Notes: generated by a model from the letters alone, not told the origin. A stretch of DNA of 64,000 nucleotides from Anthopleura xanthogrammica (GCA_964019055.1 OZ025211.1:11258400-11322399); one strand, 5' to 3'; positions 22,926 through 38,145 are shown, numbered from the stretch's first letter. A program made the numbers and translations.

Positions 22926-23513
22926 AAAACATGGATATCATTCAACTTGCACATTAATATTCTTTACATTACAGTTGACTTTTGAAAATCATTAACGACA
23001 GCAATACCAATGATATTTCTCTTGGTGTGCTTTCCATTTGTCCAGAAAAACCGGTTGATGAAATCGAGACAAGAACGGTTCTAATGGAACATTTTAAACC
23101 GACTATACAACTGATGGTCCGCCATCTTGAAAATTTTCATCATGAACGTGCGAATTAGAGAACTGGGCCTGAGAAATTCCGAGAAATTCTCAAATGGTTC
23201 AGAAAATTCCAGTCGAATCGTACCAACCGGAATGGCTGGACAAGCTCGAAACGTGTTCTACTTTTTTTCGATTGGAAGTTCCGAAAAAGTGACAGTTCCA
23301 TTTGTATTCCAACTGATATTACCGGTTTTTCTGAACAAATGGAAAACAACCTTGGACTTTTATGGGTCTATGAAAAACTAACTCATGAATGATGCTAAAT
23401 CTGTATATATGAATATGCAGTCATCAAAAACAGCGGTATTCATGCATAATTGAATGAGAAAGAGGACTATTGTATTCATCGTGGATTATAAGTTGGTAAC
23501 TGTATTTTTTTTA

Positions 23514-26500
23514 CTAATATATTTTGTGTATCTCTAGATATCCCTCAACAGCGAGTCGTGTTCCACTAATGGTACTCACAGCGCAGAAGCTTAGTCTACT
23601 GTGGCCGGGAAGCATGATGGCACCTGAAAGACTGGAACCTAAAACAGAACCAGATGAAGGTTTAGTAAAGCTGTTAGACTAACGTACTGTGAACACTTAA
23701 CGTTTCACGGGAATCCTGTGTCACAACATCACCGTGTAAGATGCTTATGGTCACCCTGTGGTAGATCCGCGCATCTCATTATCAGTCTGTATGGTTCGTC
23801 AACTCACCTCAAAATCCTAATAAACAACGCTCAAATATATATCACGACAAAGTGCCATGAAATATTCTATGAATTGCGCCGATATCAAAAGCCATTCGAT
23901 AGTAATAAACCACACTCGAGTTACACTGAAATATATTCTATGAACTAAGCCATCGGCTGAAATATATGATCACCACAAAGCCGCATGATATATTAGCTCA
24001 CTTTGGAAAGTTCTTGTCCTAGGGCGCGCACGAGAACAAGGAATCTGAACAGATTCAAGGTGAGATATCACTTGTTCTGGTTTTACTGGACATGTCCCAG
24101 CTTATTTATGTTACAACTCTAATATGGATATACCTGGTCTCCATGACGACGAATCGGATTTGTGTCGAGTAGAGGAGGCTTGGTGCTTGGGAGCAGATGA
24201 CGTAACGCTTATTTTATGACTTGTGGGTGACTTTCCTGAACTGTTGAACTGAAACATTGGGACTGATATCAAACTAGTTTTTGTAAGATATGTGGTACTT
24301 TTTCTTCTGCAATTTTTGCGAATGTAAAAAAGGTGACCACCAAAATTACGAACGCCAAGTTTTATGATAATAAAATAGCCAATGTGCATGAGCTCGAAAT
24401 TCTAGCACAAAGCATGATGGGAAAGTTCTTACGCTTTTTTTGACTCCTCTAAAAATTCATCTGACAATTTTTCCTTCTACATTTTCTATGGAAATAAAAG
24501 GATTTCAACAGACGAAAATAACCGAGTAATTTTTTTCTGATAGTTCCTTTGATTTCCCTGTTACATTTTTAAAGAACTCACTTTTCCAGAGTGCTTTGTG
24601 AGCTTCGATGCACATTGCCTATTAGTGATTAAGGCTAAAATAACGGCCGGTCATCGAGCAATTTTTATGTCAGTGTCCGCGACCATAATTGGAACTTGTC
24701 CGGTCAAATCTGTGGCTTACCAGTGATACTGGTTCTTCGTCTACTGTGACCTGTAGAGATGGTGGAGAGCTGGACTTCAAGCCAAATGCACCAATAGTAA
24801 TCCTTAAACGAAAAAATGGTTCTATGGTTCACTGTGGTTTACTATGATCTCTGAAAAGAACTAATAACTTGGATTTTTAGAGCAGTTTTTTTGTATTAGA
24901 TGTAAACGTGCGGCACCTTAAATGCCGCTGTGTTCCGACAGGAGTGAAAAATAATGTAAATCTGTAATGATGTCGTTGAATAGCTGACTTATAAACGAGG
25001 CTAAGCCTGAGGAAATGAGTCTGTGGTCTTCAAAATCAGCGGTTTGCATCGAATACGAAATTGGTGTATTCAGCTACTTTTATCATCTGATTTAAAGCCA
25101 GCTAATTAAGGATTGGCAGGAACAAGGAGGATGTAGGGTTGTTTTCGTCTACTCTCTACTCACCAGTAACACCCAGCAGTAGTTACTACAATGTAGGGTT
25201 TGTTTCTCTCCCAAACAAACATTCTTGACTCGGAATTGTTGAGTTGCGCAACGAAGCTGATGTCGTCAGCGTGATGTCCATTGACGCACGAATGGCCTTT
25301 TGGGTAGACACTGGATACACCACCCCATCGCCATCTGTAAAAACATGTTTATTGGTTATCAACAGTGCCCGTTTCAGGTAAGTTGGGTTTTGCGAAGGGA
25401 GTAGGAGAAAACAAAAGCTCGAATCAAGGGAGAGTCCTAACAAACTAACAAACTCTACTAATACGTAAAACGGCGAGTAAGTTACGGACACACGGTGCAA
25501 CATTGCGCGCAATGTTGCAGGCAATAGATGTTGGCAGCCATGTCAGACGACACAATCTGTTGTGCGCTATATTGCTGAAGTAGAAAATGATCATACTTAA
25601 GGGATATCGTGCGCAATGTTGCACCGTGTGTCGCGCGCCCTTAAGAGACGGGTACAACACCCTTCAATCCTGTGTAGTGAGTAGTTAAGTGCTATAGTTC
25701 TCGGTGAAAAAATAAGAGTGTAATGGAAAATGGAAACTACTTAAGATAAGATTTCACTAACCTGCCATGATGAGGAAACGTTAAATTCAGGGAATTCATT
25801 TTCTTGTCCAACGATGCAAAGGAATGATGAAGGGACGAGTTGATTTCTGACTAATTATAAATAACATGTACAGTGCGAGAAAAATAGCGTCAAAAAAATT
25901 GGCAAACAAATGCGCAATGCGCATACACAAAAAGTAATATGCTACGAGTATCGATTAAAAATTTAGGAAGTCATTCTGAACATGCGCTTTGTGGGTTTTT
26001 CCAATATTACATGAGCATTTTTGTTCTGAGAGTCCATGATTTACGACTACAATCCAATAATCGGGATCTAATAATTACGTTACATATCAAAATATTAGCA
26101 AAAGTGCTGCAACGCAGCACTAGCTTTTCCGACTTCCAGTTTCGCTTTTTTTTTTGCGGGCTGTTGTTGTTGTAGTGACAATAGTCCCCTTCACAGTTCC
26201 CTGCGCCATCTTGAAAGTTAGCTGTGTATTTGCATATCGAAGCGAGATGAACAGTGATCTTGTAATGATAGAGACGTGTTAATAATTGTCCAAGGTGTTA
26301 AAAAAGGTCTCCATCATTACAAGGTCGGCCACCTCATGTCTCGCTTCGATGCAAACGCACGCCTACCTTTCAAGATGGTGCAGGTAACTGTGAAGGGGAC
26401 TATTGGATTTTACTATAGTCTTTGTTTTTCGCTCAAGACCACAAGAAACGCCGGTGGGAGATGTGACAAGCATACGAGTTATATACAACTATTTCAAAAA

Positions 26501-29500
26501 AGTTGGTGAAGGTTTTGTTGCATGTTGCTTGTTCAGGCTGCATGCATGTTGGATGACACTTACTAAGTTTTCAATGTATTATATTCATATATGTTCAAAT
26601 AATGTTATCACAGAAGAAAATATGCTGGAAAAACCGGAATACAAAGTTTGTGAAAATCCCATATCGTTTTGACCTTTCGCTGATTGAATTCACATCACCC
26701 ATAATGCATTTTGCGCTTGGTATGCAACAAGTAAACAAAACCTTCACCAACCATTTTTGAAATAGCTGTATACCTGTTTATTTAGAGCAGAGTGCATTTC
26801 TTTAAGTGCAGTTTTCCAGCCTGTCACGTCTTCTCTGTCCAGTAGCTGCTCGGCCACTAGTGATACAAGCTCTTCGTCGCTTCTTTTACTAGTCACGTGA
26901 TGTCTATACATGTTGGCGTCCTGTTTGACTTGATCCACTACATCATCGAGTTTATTTAGGTCTGGAGAAAATATAGAATATTTAAGTAAAGAGAACATCT
27001 CAATTTTATCAAACCTGAAGCAACCTCTGGGCAGATCAAAGTCAGGGCTCGGGTGAGATCATATGTGAGTTGAGTTTGTTTGATGTGTTGTTCTCTCCTG
27101 TGCCACGAGGGTTTTCTCCGGGTACTCCAGTTTCCTCCCTCCGTAAAAATCAACATGTGAGTTGAGTTGTATGCATAGAATATATAATGCAGTGGTAGTG
27201 TGTGTGAGTGACAGTGGGCCAAATTGGAAACCAGAATTTAAATTCCACTATAAAAAAAGTGATTTTTTTATTTTATTTATTTATTTATAATATCGAATTG
27301 GGGACGGGTAAAGCATATAACCTTGGTCGATGCTTACAGCTATTTCAAAAAACGTTGAATACTGAATACTGCATAGTGCATACTGCATAGTGCATAGTGC
27401 ATAGTGCATAGTGCATAGTGCATAGTGCATAGTGCATAGTGCATAGTGCATAGTGCATAGTGCATAGTGCATAGTGCATAGTGCATAGTGCATACTGAAT
27501 AGTGCATTCCAAGACCAAAGGGCATTGTGGGTCTCATTAATTTGAAATAAAAAGTAAATATTCAGCGATTTGCTCTCTATATGTAGCTAGGATATTGTTT
27601 CGGATGGAATGCACTAAAAAATAGAATAAATAATTATTATTTATTTTACTTTAGACAATATTACATGACCCAAAATGCATTTCGGTCTTGGAATGCACTA
27701 TTCAGTATGCAGTATTCCGTATTCAACGTTTTTTGAAATAGCCGTATACAAACCTTTTTCGATTACTCGAAGTTTGTTTTTGTGTTCATTAAACTGCAAA
27801 CAAGAAAAGATTGGACACTTAGTATACTAGGGATGTCCAGAATTAATTACACAAACCACAGGCTACCCAAATTATAAGAATTTTGACCTTCAAACTCACT
27901 CCTTTTATCAGACTCCCTCTCAACCTAGAAATTTCGGACTACCTGCCACACGTTATCCAAATACACGAATTTTGGCTTTTTTTATTGCATGCCATCATTC
28001 GGAAGCTGAGGGGAAATAAAAATTTTCAGAATCCAAGGGGGGAATGGTGATGTGTGCTTTAAGGTGAAAACAAGCATGTCCACATACAACTGGCTAGCTC
28101 GCTCTATGCTGCCGGGTTTCATTTGCTCTGGTTTGCTAACCTCATCTAAATCCTATTCCCTGAGGCCTAGTGACAGCTTGTCGAGGTGGTATAAAACATT
28201 AGTGAAAGCACAGGCAGCCCAAACAATCCATTTTCAGCTATTATTACAGTAAATGTATGGGACGATTTACAGCGATACACAATAAAAAAATTTCCACTAG
28301 TACTTAGTCTCTTTAGCAGCCGTTTTTAGAATGACACTAAATACCTTTAACAATAACATGGGACCAAGGTATGTTCAAATTTATTTCAACAAAAAATACG
28401 TTGTATATCGTCCCATACATTTACTGTAAAAATAGCTAAAAATGGATTGTTTGGGCTGCCTGTGGTGGAAGATAAAAGTTGAGATGGTGTTAATCACTTT
28501 TTGGTTTCCGCACAGATAATCTACTTTACCTGTCCTGTCAATGCGTCCAAATCAACACTGAACTGTGCAGCTGTGTTGTCCTGTGTCCCGTATTGCTTTT
28601 CACCTTGGAGATTAGATTAGATTAGATTATAGAATAATTGAAATAAAACACGCGATTTCACCAGCTGATCTGAAATAGTGACGTAAAAATGACGTCACTG
28701 CATAACTGAGGTGTCATGAAGCCTGCAAGAATTGACTTATAAAAGTTTATATCTGAGATAAATCTAGATTTTCAGGAGAGATTTTTGATATTTTATACAC
28801 ATTTACTATAATATTCATCATTGAGTGGGAAAAAAAAATAAAGAAATATCTGTTTCCCGAGTCGCCGGGCTACTAAGGAGGACACCTCAGTTTTACAAAT
28901 TTTCTCGATTTTGATTGGCTAATATTTTTTCTCAGATCAGCTGGTGATTGGTCAATTACCGACATAACTCAAGATCAAGAGGAAAAGACGTCAGCAAGCG
29001 CATTGGTTTCTTTCCAAAAAATATATATGAGTGGAGTGCGGAGAAAAACTCCAATTTCCAAAATATTTTCCAAAATATAGGAGACTATTCAATTTTGCTC
29101 TCTGAAGTGGATAAAAAGAAACGGCAATTCAAACTTAGACAAAGAAAGCATCATGTTTTACCTTCTTCGAAATCTGAATCAGATATAGCAAGAATTCTGC
29201 TCCGATTTATTTGCACGAGAATCAAGTTTTCAAACTTACAACCATGAAGGTCAGCATCGTTTTTGATGAGCAGAGGATGATATCTTACCCTTTGGGGAAC
29301 TCTTGGCTTCCACTCTACTGGTGATGTCATCGTATAACTCGATTATCTTTCTGTCAAAGTGTGCGAACTGGAAAACAAAACTTCATAAATAACAAAATTT
29401 GGAAACGAGAGAAAAAATAAATACAATTGACCGGTGAAAAAGAAGTGGTCGCTTACGAGAGATTTAAATAAATGTTTACATGAAAATTCAAATCAGGAAT

Positions 29501-32500
29501 CTGAAAAGGTGGTCACTTTAAAAGGGAGATGGTCGCTTACGAGAGAGGTAGTTCAAAGAGAATCGAGGGTCATATACGCACGAACGAAATATCGAACGCA
29601 CAAGCGGAAGATCAAACGAAGGAAACAAAATATCGAAAGCACGAACGAAATATCGAAAGCACGAACGAAAGATCGAGAGCGCGAACGAAAGATCGAGAGC
29701 GCGAACGAAAAATCAAACGCACGAGCAAAACATCGAACACACGAACGAAAGATCAAACGTACGAACGAAAGATCAAACGTACGAACGAAAGATCAAACGT
29801 ACGAACGAAAGATCAAACGTACGAACGAAAGATCAAACGTATGAACGAAAGATCAAACGCACGAACGAAAGATCAAACGTATGAACGAAAGATCAAACGT
29901 ACGAACGAAAGATCAAACGTACGAACGAAAGATCAAACGTACGAACGAAAGATCAAACGTACGAACGAAAGATCAAACGTATGAACGAAAGATCAAACGC
30001 ACGAACGAAAGATCAAACGTACGAACGAAAGATCAAACGTACGAACGAAAGATCAAACGTACGAACGAAAGATCAAACGCACGAACGAAAGATCAAACGT
30101 ACGAACGATAGATAAAACGTACGAACGAAAGATCAAACGCACGAACGAAAGATCAAACGTACGAAAGATAGATACAACGTACGAACGAAAAATAAAACGT
30201 ACGAACGAAAGATCAAACGTACGAACGAAAGATCAAACGTACGAACGAAAGATCAAACGCACGAACGAAAGATCAAACGTACGAACGAAAGATCAAACGT
30301 ACGAACGAAAGATAAAACGTACGAACGAAAGATCAAACGCACGAACGAAAGATCAAACGTACGAACGAAAGATCAAACGCACGAACGAAAGATCTAACGT
30401 ACGAACGAAAGATCAAACGTACGAAAGATAGATACAACGTACGAACGAAAGATAAAACGTACGAACGATAGATAAAACGTACGAACGAAAGATCAAACGC
30501 ACGAACGAAAGATCAAACGTACGAAAGATAGATACAACGTACGAACGAAAGATAAAACGTACGAACGAAAGATCAAACGTACGAACGAAAGATCAAACGT
30601 ACGAACGAAAGATAAAACGTACGAACGAAAGATCAAACGCACGAACGAAAGATAAAACGTACGAACGAAAGATCAAACGCACGAACGAAAGATCAAACGT
30701 ACGAAAGATAGATACAACGTACGAACGAAAGATCAAACGTACGAACGAAAGATCAAACGTACGAACGAAAGATCAAACGTACGAACGAAAGATCAAACGT
30801 ACGAACGAAAGATCAAACGTACGAACGAAAGATCAAACGTACGAACGAAAGATCAAACGCACGAACGAAAGATCAAACGTATGAACGAAAGATCAAACGC
30901 ACGAACGAAAGATCAAACGTACGAACGAAAGATCGAACGCACGAACGAAAGATCAAACGCACGAACGAAAGATCAAACGCACGAACGAAAGATCAAACGT
31001 ACGAACGAAAGATCAAACGTACGAACGAAAGATCAAACGTACGAACGAAAGATCAAACGCACGAACGAAAGATCAAACGTACGAACGAAAGATCAAACGT
31101 ACGAACGAAAGATCAAACGCACGAACGAAAGATCAAACGTACGAAAGATAGATACAGCGTACGAACGAAAGATAAAACGTACGAACGAAAGATCAAACGA
31201 ACGAACGAAAGATCAAACGTACGAACGAAAGATCAAACGTACGAACGAAAGATCAAACGCACGAACGAAAGATCAAACGTACGAAAGATAGATACAACGT
31301 ACGAACGAAAGATAAAACGTACGAACGAAAGATCAAACGTACGAACGAAAGATCAAACGTACGAACGAAAGATAAAACGTACGAACGAAAGATCAAACGC
31401 ACGAACGAAAGATAAAACGTACGAACGAAAGATCAAACGCACGAACGAAAGATCAAACGTACGAAAGATAGATACAACGTACGAACGAAAGATCAAACGT
31501 ACGAACGAAAGATCAAACGTACGAACGAAAGATCAAACGTACGAACGAAAGATCAAACGTACGAACGAAAGATCAAACGTACGAACGAAAGATCAAACGT
31601 ACGAACGAAAGATCAAACGCACGAACGAAAGATCAAACGTATGAACGAAAGATCAAACGCACGAACGAAAGATCAAACGTACGAACGAAAGATCGAACGC
31701 ACGAACGAAAGATCAAACGCACGAACGAAAGATCAAACGCACGAACGAAAGATCAAACGTACGAACGAAAGATCAAACGTACGAACGAAAGATCAAACGT
31801 ACGAACGAAAGATCAAACGTACGAACGAAAGATCAAACGCACGAACGAAAGATCAAACGTACGAAAGATAGATACAACGTACGAACGAAAGATAAAACGT
31901 ACGAACGAAAGATCAAACGAACGAACGAAAGATCAAACGTACGAACGAAAGATCAAACGTACGAACGAAAGATCAAACGTACGAACGAAAGATGAAACGT
32001 ACGAACGAAAGATAAAACGTACGAACGAAAGATCAAACGCACGAACGAAAGATCAAACGTACGAACGAAAGATCAAACGCACGAACGAAAGATCTAACGT
32101 ACGAACGAAAGATCAAACGTACGAAAGATAGATACAACGTACGAACGAAAGATAAAACGTACGAACGATAGATAAAACGTACGAACGAAAGATCAAACGC
32201 ACGAACGAAAGATCAAACGTACGAAAGATAGATACAACGTACGAACGAAAGATAAAACGTACGAACGAAAGATCAAACGTACGAACGAAAGATCAAACGT
32301 ACGAACGAAAGATAAAACGTACGAACGAAAGATCAAACGCACGAACGAAAGATAAAACGTACGAACGAAAGATCAAACGCACGAACGAAAGATCAAACGT
32401 ACGAAAGATAGATACAACGTACGAACGAAAGATAAAACGTACGAACGAAAGATCAAACGTACGAACGAAAGATCAAACGTACGAACGAAAGATCAAACGC

Positions 32501-35500
32501 ACGAACGAAAGATCAAACGTACGAACGAAAGATCAAACGTACGAGCGAAAGATCAAACGTACGAACGAAAGATCAAACGTACGAACGAAAGATCAAATGC
32601 ACGAACGAAAGATCAAACGTACGAACGAAAGATCAAACGTACGAACGAAAGATCAAACGTACGAACGAAAGATCAAACGTACGAACGAAAGATCAAACGC
32701 ACGAACGAAAGATCAAACGTACGAACGAAAGATAAAACGAACGAACGAAAGATCAAACGCACGAACGAAAGATCAAACGTACGAACGAAAGATCAAACGC
32801 ACGAACGAAAGATCAAACGTACGAACGAAAGATCAAACGTACGAACGAAAGATCAAACGTACGAACGAAAGATCAAACGTACGAACGAAAGATCAAACGC
32901 ACGAACGAAAGATCAAACGCACGAACGAAAGATCAAACGTACGAAAGATAGATACAACGTACGAACGAAAGATAAAACGTACGAACGAAAGATCAAACGT
33001 ACGAACGAAAGATCAAACGTACGAACGAAAGATCAAACGTACGAACGAAAGATCAAACGTACGAACGAAAGATCAAACGTACGAACGAAAGATAAAACGT
33101 ACGAACGAAAGATCAAACGCACGAACGAAAGATCAAACGTACGAACGAAAGATCAAACGCACGAACGAAAGATCTAACGTACGAACGAAAGATCAAACGT
33201 ACGAAAGATAGATACAACGTACGAACGAAAGATAAAACGTACGAACGATAGATAAAACGTACGAACGAAAGATCAAACGCACGAACGAAAGATCAAACGT
33301 ACGAAAGATAGATACAACGTACGAACGAAAGATAAAACGTACGAACGAAAGATCAAACGTACGAACGAAAGATCAAACGTACGAACGAAAGATAAAACGT
33401 ACGAACGAAAGATCAAACGCACGAACGAAAGATAAAACGTACGAACGAAAGATCAAACGCACGAACGAAAGATCAAACGTACGAAAGATAGATACAACGT
33501 ACGAACGAAAGATAAAACGTACGAACGAAAGATCAAACGTACGAACGAAAGATCAAACGTACGAACGAAAGATCAAACGCACGAACGAAAGATCAAACGT
33601 ACGAACGAAAGATCAAACGTACGAGCGAAAGATCAAACGTACGAAAGAAAGATCAAACGTACGAACGAAAGATCAAATGCACGAACGAAAGATCAAACGT
33701 ACGAACGAAAGATCAAACGTACGAACGAAAGATCAAACGCACGAACGAAAGATCAAACGTACGAACGAAAGATAAAACGTACGAACGAAAGATCAAACGC
33801 ACGAACGAAAGATCAAACGTACCAACGAAAGATCAAACGTACGAACGAAAGATCAAACGTACGAACGAAAGATCAAACGCACGAACGAAAGATCAAACGC
33901 ACGAACGAAAGATCAAACGCACGAACGAAAGATCAAACGTACGAACGAAAGATCAAACGTACGAACGAAAGATCAAACGCACGAACGAAAGATCAAACGT
34001 ACGAACGAAAGATCAAACGTACGAACGAAAGATCAAACGCACGAACGAAAGATCAAACGTACGAACGAAAGATCAAACGTACGAACGAAAGATCAAACGC
34101 ACGAACGAAAGATCAAACGTACGAACGATAGATAAAACGTACGAACGAAAGATCAAACGCACGAACGAAAGATCAAACGTACGAACGAAAGATCAAACGC
34201 ACGAACGAAAGATACAACGTACGAACGAAAGATAAAACGTACGAACGAAAGATCAAACGTACGAACGAAAGATCAAACGTACGAACGAAAGATCAAACGT
34301 ACGAACGAAAGATCAAACGCACGAACGAAAGATCAAACGTACGAACGATAGATAAAACGTACGAACGAAAGAAAAAACGCACGAACGAAAGATCAAACGT
34401 ACGAAAGATAGATACAACGTACGAACGAAAGATAAAACGTACGAACGAAAGATCAAACGTACGAACGAAAGATCAAACGTACGAACGAAAGATCAAACGC
34501 ACGAACGAAAGGATCGAACGCACGAACGAAAGATGAAACGCACGAACGAAAGATCAAACGCACGAACGAAAGATCAAATGCACGAACGAAAGATCAAATG
34601 CACGAACGAAAGGATCGAACGCACGAACGAAAGATCAAACGCACGAACGAAAGATCAAATGCACGAACGAAAGATCAAATGCACGAACGAAAGATCAAAC
34701 GTACGAACGATAGATAAAACGAACGAACGAAAGATCAAACGTACGAACGAAAGATCAAATGCACGAACGAAAGATCAAACGTACGAACGAAAGATCTAAC
34801 GTACGAACGAAAGATCAAACGTACGAACGAAAGATCAAACGCACGAACGAAAGATCAAACGCACGAACGAAAGATCAAACGCACGAACGAAAGATCAAAC
34901 GTACGAACGAAAGATCAAACGCACGAACGAAAGATCAAACGTACGAACGAAAGATCAAACGCACGAACGAAAGATCACACGCACGAACGAAAGATCAAAC
35001 GTACGAACGAAAGATCAAACGCACGAACGAAAGATCAAACGTACGAACGAAAGATCAAACGTACGAACGAAAGATCAAACGTACGAACGAAAGATCAAAC
35101 GCACGAACGAAAGATCAAACGTACGAACGAAAGATCAAACGTACGAACGAAAGATCAAACGCACGAACGAAAGATCAAACGTACGAACGAAAGATCAAAC
35201 GTACGAACGAAAGATCAAACGTACGAACGAAAGATCAAACGCACGAACGAAAGATCAAACGCACGAACGAAAGATCAAACGTATGAACGAAAGATCAAAC
35301 GCACGAGCGAAAGATCTAACGTACGAACGAAAGATCTAACGTACGAACGAAAGATCAAACGTACGAACGAAAGATCAAACGCACGAACGAAAGATCAAAT
35401 GCACGAACGAAAGATCAAACGTACGAACGAAAGATCTAACGTACGAACGAAAGATCAAACGTACGAACGAAAGATCAAACGCACGAACGAAAGATCAAAC

Positions 35501-37936
35501 GCACGAACGAAAGATCAAACGCACGAACGAAAGATCAAACGTACGAACGAAAGATCAAACGCACGAACGAAAGATCAAACGTACGAACGAAAGATCAAAC
35601 GCACGAACGAAAGATTAAACGTACGAACGAAAGATCAAACGTACGAACGAAAGATCAAACGCACGAACGAAAGATCAAACGCACGAACGAAAGATCAAAC
35701 GCACGAACGAAAGATCAAACGTACGAACGAAAGATCAAACGCACGAACGAAAGATCAAACGTACGAACGAAAGATCAAACGTACGAACGAAAGATCAAAC
35801 GCACGAACGAAAGATCAAACGTACGAACGAAAGATTAAACGTACGAACGAAAGATCAAACGTACGAACGAAAGATTAAACGTACGAACGAAAGATCAAAC
35901 GTACGAACGAAAGATCAAACGTACGAACGAAAGATCAAACGTACGAACGAAAGATCAAACGTATGAACGAAAGATCAAACGTACGAACGAAAGATCAAAC
36001 GTACGAACGAAAGATAAAACGTACGAACGAAAGATCAAACGTACGAACGAAAGATCAAACGTACGAACGATGGAATGAAAGGCATCAACGAATAATCGAA
36101 CTCTTAAACTAAGTTTCAAACACACAAGGGAACACTAGCACAAAAACGCTCGAACTAACGGAGAAGCCAATGATCTATCTTCTCGAATAGTTCGAACGCA
36201 CAAAGGCAAACGAATCTACGCACGATTGAACTTGGAACAAAGTAACGACATATGCACCTTATTTCTGTCCTTAAGAGACCTGTTTAAAAATTTTTGACCA
36301 TGGTAAAATTTGAGCCGTATAACATCTCGAATGAAAAATAGGCCTACCATCTCCAAAGATTTTGGTAAGGGAAGTATCACACGACCTCCGCAAACAAAAC
36401 AAAGTCGATCCAATGTATAACATAAGCAACCACTTTCCTACCCTTTCATCCATCTTGGACGAGAGTCTCTTTTCCAGTATGTCAATGTCTTCCATATGTT
36501 GACTCTGACTCACTTTATCACCAGTACTAAAAAACAACTCGAAATCATTATGTAACAGGGCTCAGGGATTAGTCATTGTATTGCCTTATATGGGTATTGG
36601 GAAGGCTTAGGCCCGTGCAGTAATCCCATGGGTTAGGGTGCAGCGTATTTAAGAACTGAGCCATGTGCGCGTTCAGGGCAGTTGGGGGCCTTGGCTGTCA
36701 AAGCGATGTCAAAACTGGTTTAACGAAACTCAGCTAAAAACAGCTAAGTTTAGGGTTACTGAGTTAGGAACCTGCTGCAATGTCTTACCACCGAGACTAG
36801 AGTTTCAAAGTATCTAAAAGAAAAAAGGATCTAGTCTTAAAGGAAACTGTATACCGTTAACCAAGAAGAAAATAAAGGTTACAATTAGATGGAAAAAAAT
36901 TAGCGAGTACGCTAGGTTGATTTGTCACTTTAACATGACTTGAGCATGGAAAAGTCTCACAGCGATTGGACAGAGTAGGGAATTGATTGACATGAGCTAA
37001 ACCAATCATCGCACACTAAATCACATTTGTAAAAGACAGTCTTACCTTTCTTTGGCAAATTTCCTGATAAGAGATGGTTGCTTGGCCATACGATCAGACA
37101 TTTCATCCATGATTTCACTCCATTCGCTCACTGAAAGTAAAAAAATAAATTACAATTTTAAAGCAACTGTCTTCATAAAAATCGATTTTTATTATTTAAT
37201 GCCATTTCTCCTTCATTCTTCATGCAGAATGATCTGAAACTTAGCCTTATTACTACTGATTGATTGCTTTAAGAGGCGTAAGCTATGGCTAAACAAAGAC
37301 ACATGTTTCCAGAAACTATTTTGACGTCACAGTCATTAGCATATGATTAGACTTGCTCCAAGTTTCGCTCGCAATTTTTTTTTCCATCAATTGTGCACTT
37401 CCGCCGGTCCATCGGAAAAAAATTAACAAGCGAGACTTGGAGCAAGTCTAGCATAGAATGAGAATAAAACTTCACTCAAACCATATAGACCCCTTGCACG
37501 TGACGTCATTGCAGCTCAATTTGGAGGGAAAACAAAAGAATTTTAATCTCCTGAGAACTGGAACCTAGTGTTTTGTCCTCCAAATTGAGCTGCATTCCCA
37601 CGTGCTGCAAGGGGTCTATAATATTCTTTTGGTCACTGAACAGCTCACCTCATGTAGAATCAATACTGAAAATATTGTCAGAGGTGGTATAGGTACTTCA
37701 ATTAATTTAAAAGAAGATGAGAGGTTCTTACAAAACAGGTGTATTATGGTATACTATACATACCTTGGTTTTCAAGCAGTTGAACTTTTGTTTGAAGAAC
37801 ACCCACTGAAAATCAATAAAGAATTGTGTTATTAGATGTAGCAATTAGTTCTGTAGTAGTAGTAATAATAGTAAAAGTAGTATCAAGTGTAGCCAGCAGC
37901 AGTAGTAGAAGCAGCAGCAGCAGTAGTAGTAGTAGT

Positions 37937-37977
<41 letters not shown>

Positions 37978-38145
37978 TAGCAGTATAGTAGTAGTAGTAG
38001 CAGCAGCAGCAGAAGCAGCAGCAGTAGTAGTAGTAGTAGTAGCAGCAGCAGCAGCAGCAGCGGTAGCAGCAGTAGTAGTAGCAGCAGTAGTAGTAGCAGC
38101 AGCAGCAGCAGTAGTAGTAGCAGCAGCAGTAGCAGTATTAGCAGC

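Larger units (their letters stand above)
18661..23513. other. 4.8 kb of repeats, no gene seen
   Basis: Holds two tandem arrays (19363-19665, 20330-20775), a GGGA microsatellite and several foldback elements, listed separately. The remaining AT-rich parts show no splice-linked coding exons. Confidence 0.55.

Noticed and set aside
22835..25065. Possible 2.2-kb transposon bounded by inverted copies of one repeat
   Set aside because: No transposase-like frame lies between; it contains real exons of the coiled-coil gene, and a third copy at 10195 shows it is a dispersed short repeat.
25186..25524. 112-residue minus-strand frame over exon 14 of the coiled-coil gene
   Set aside because: It is the wrong frame. 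Phase from exon 13 selects the frame that reads RWRWGGVSSVYPKG and links correctly to exon 15.
29434..36000. Many open frames of 76-204 residues with TNERSNVRTKDQTYERK-type repeats
   Set aside because: They are translations of the 20-bp minisatellite in all frames; there is no promoter, splice context or composition typical of protein, and they sit in an intron on the other strand.
29577..36072. CRISPR-like appearance of a short regular repeat
   Set aside because: Units are directly adjacent with no unique spacers, and the DNA is from an animal genome.
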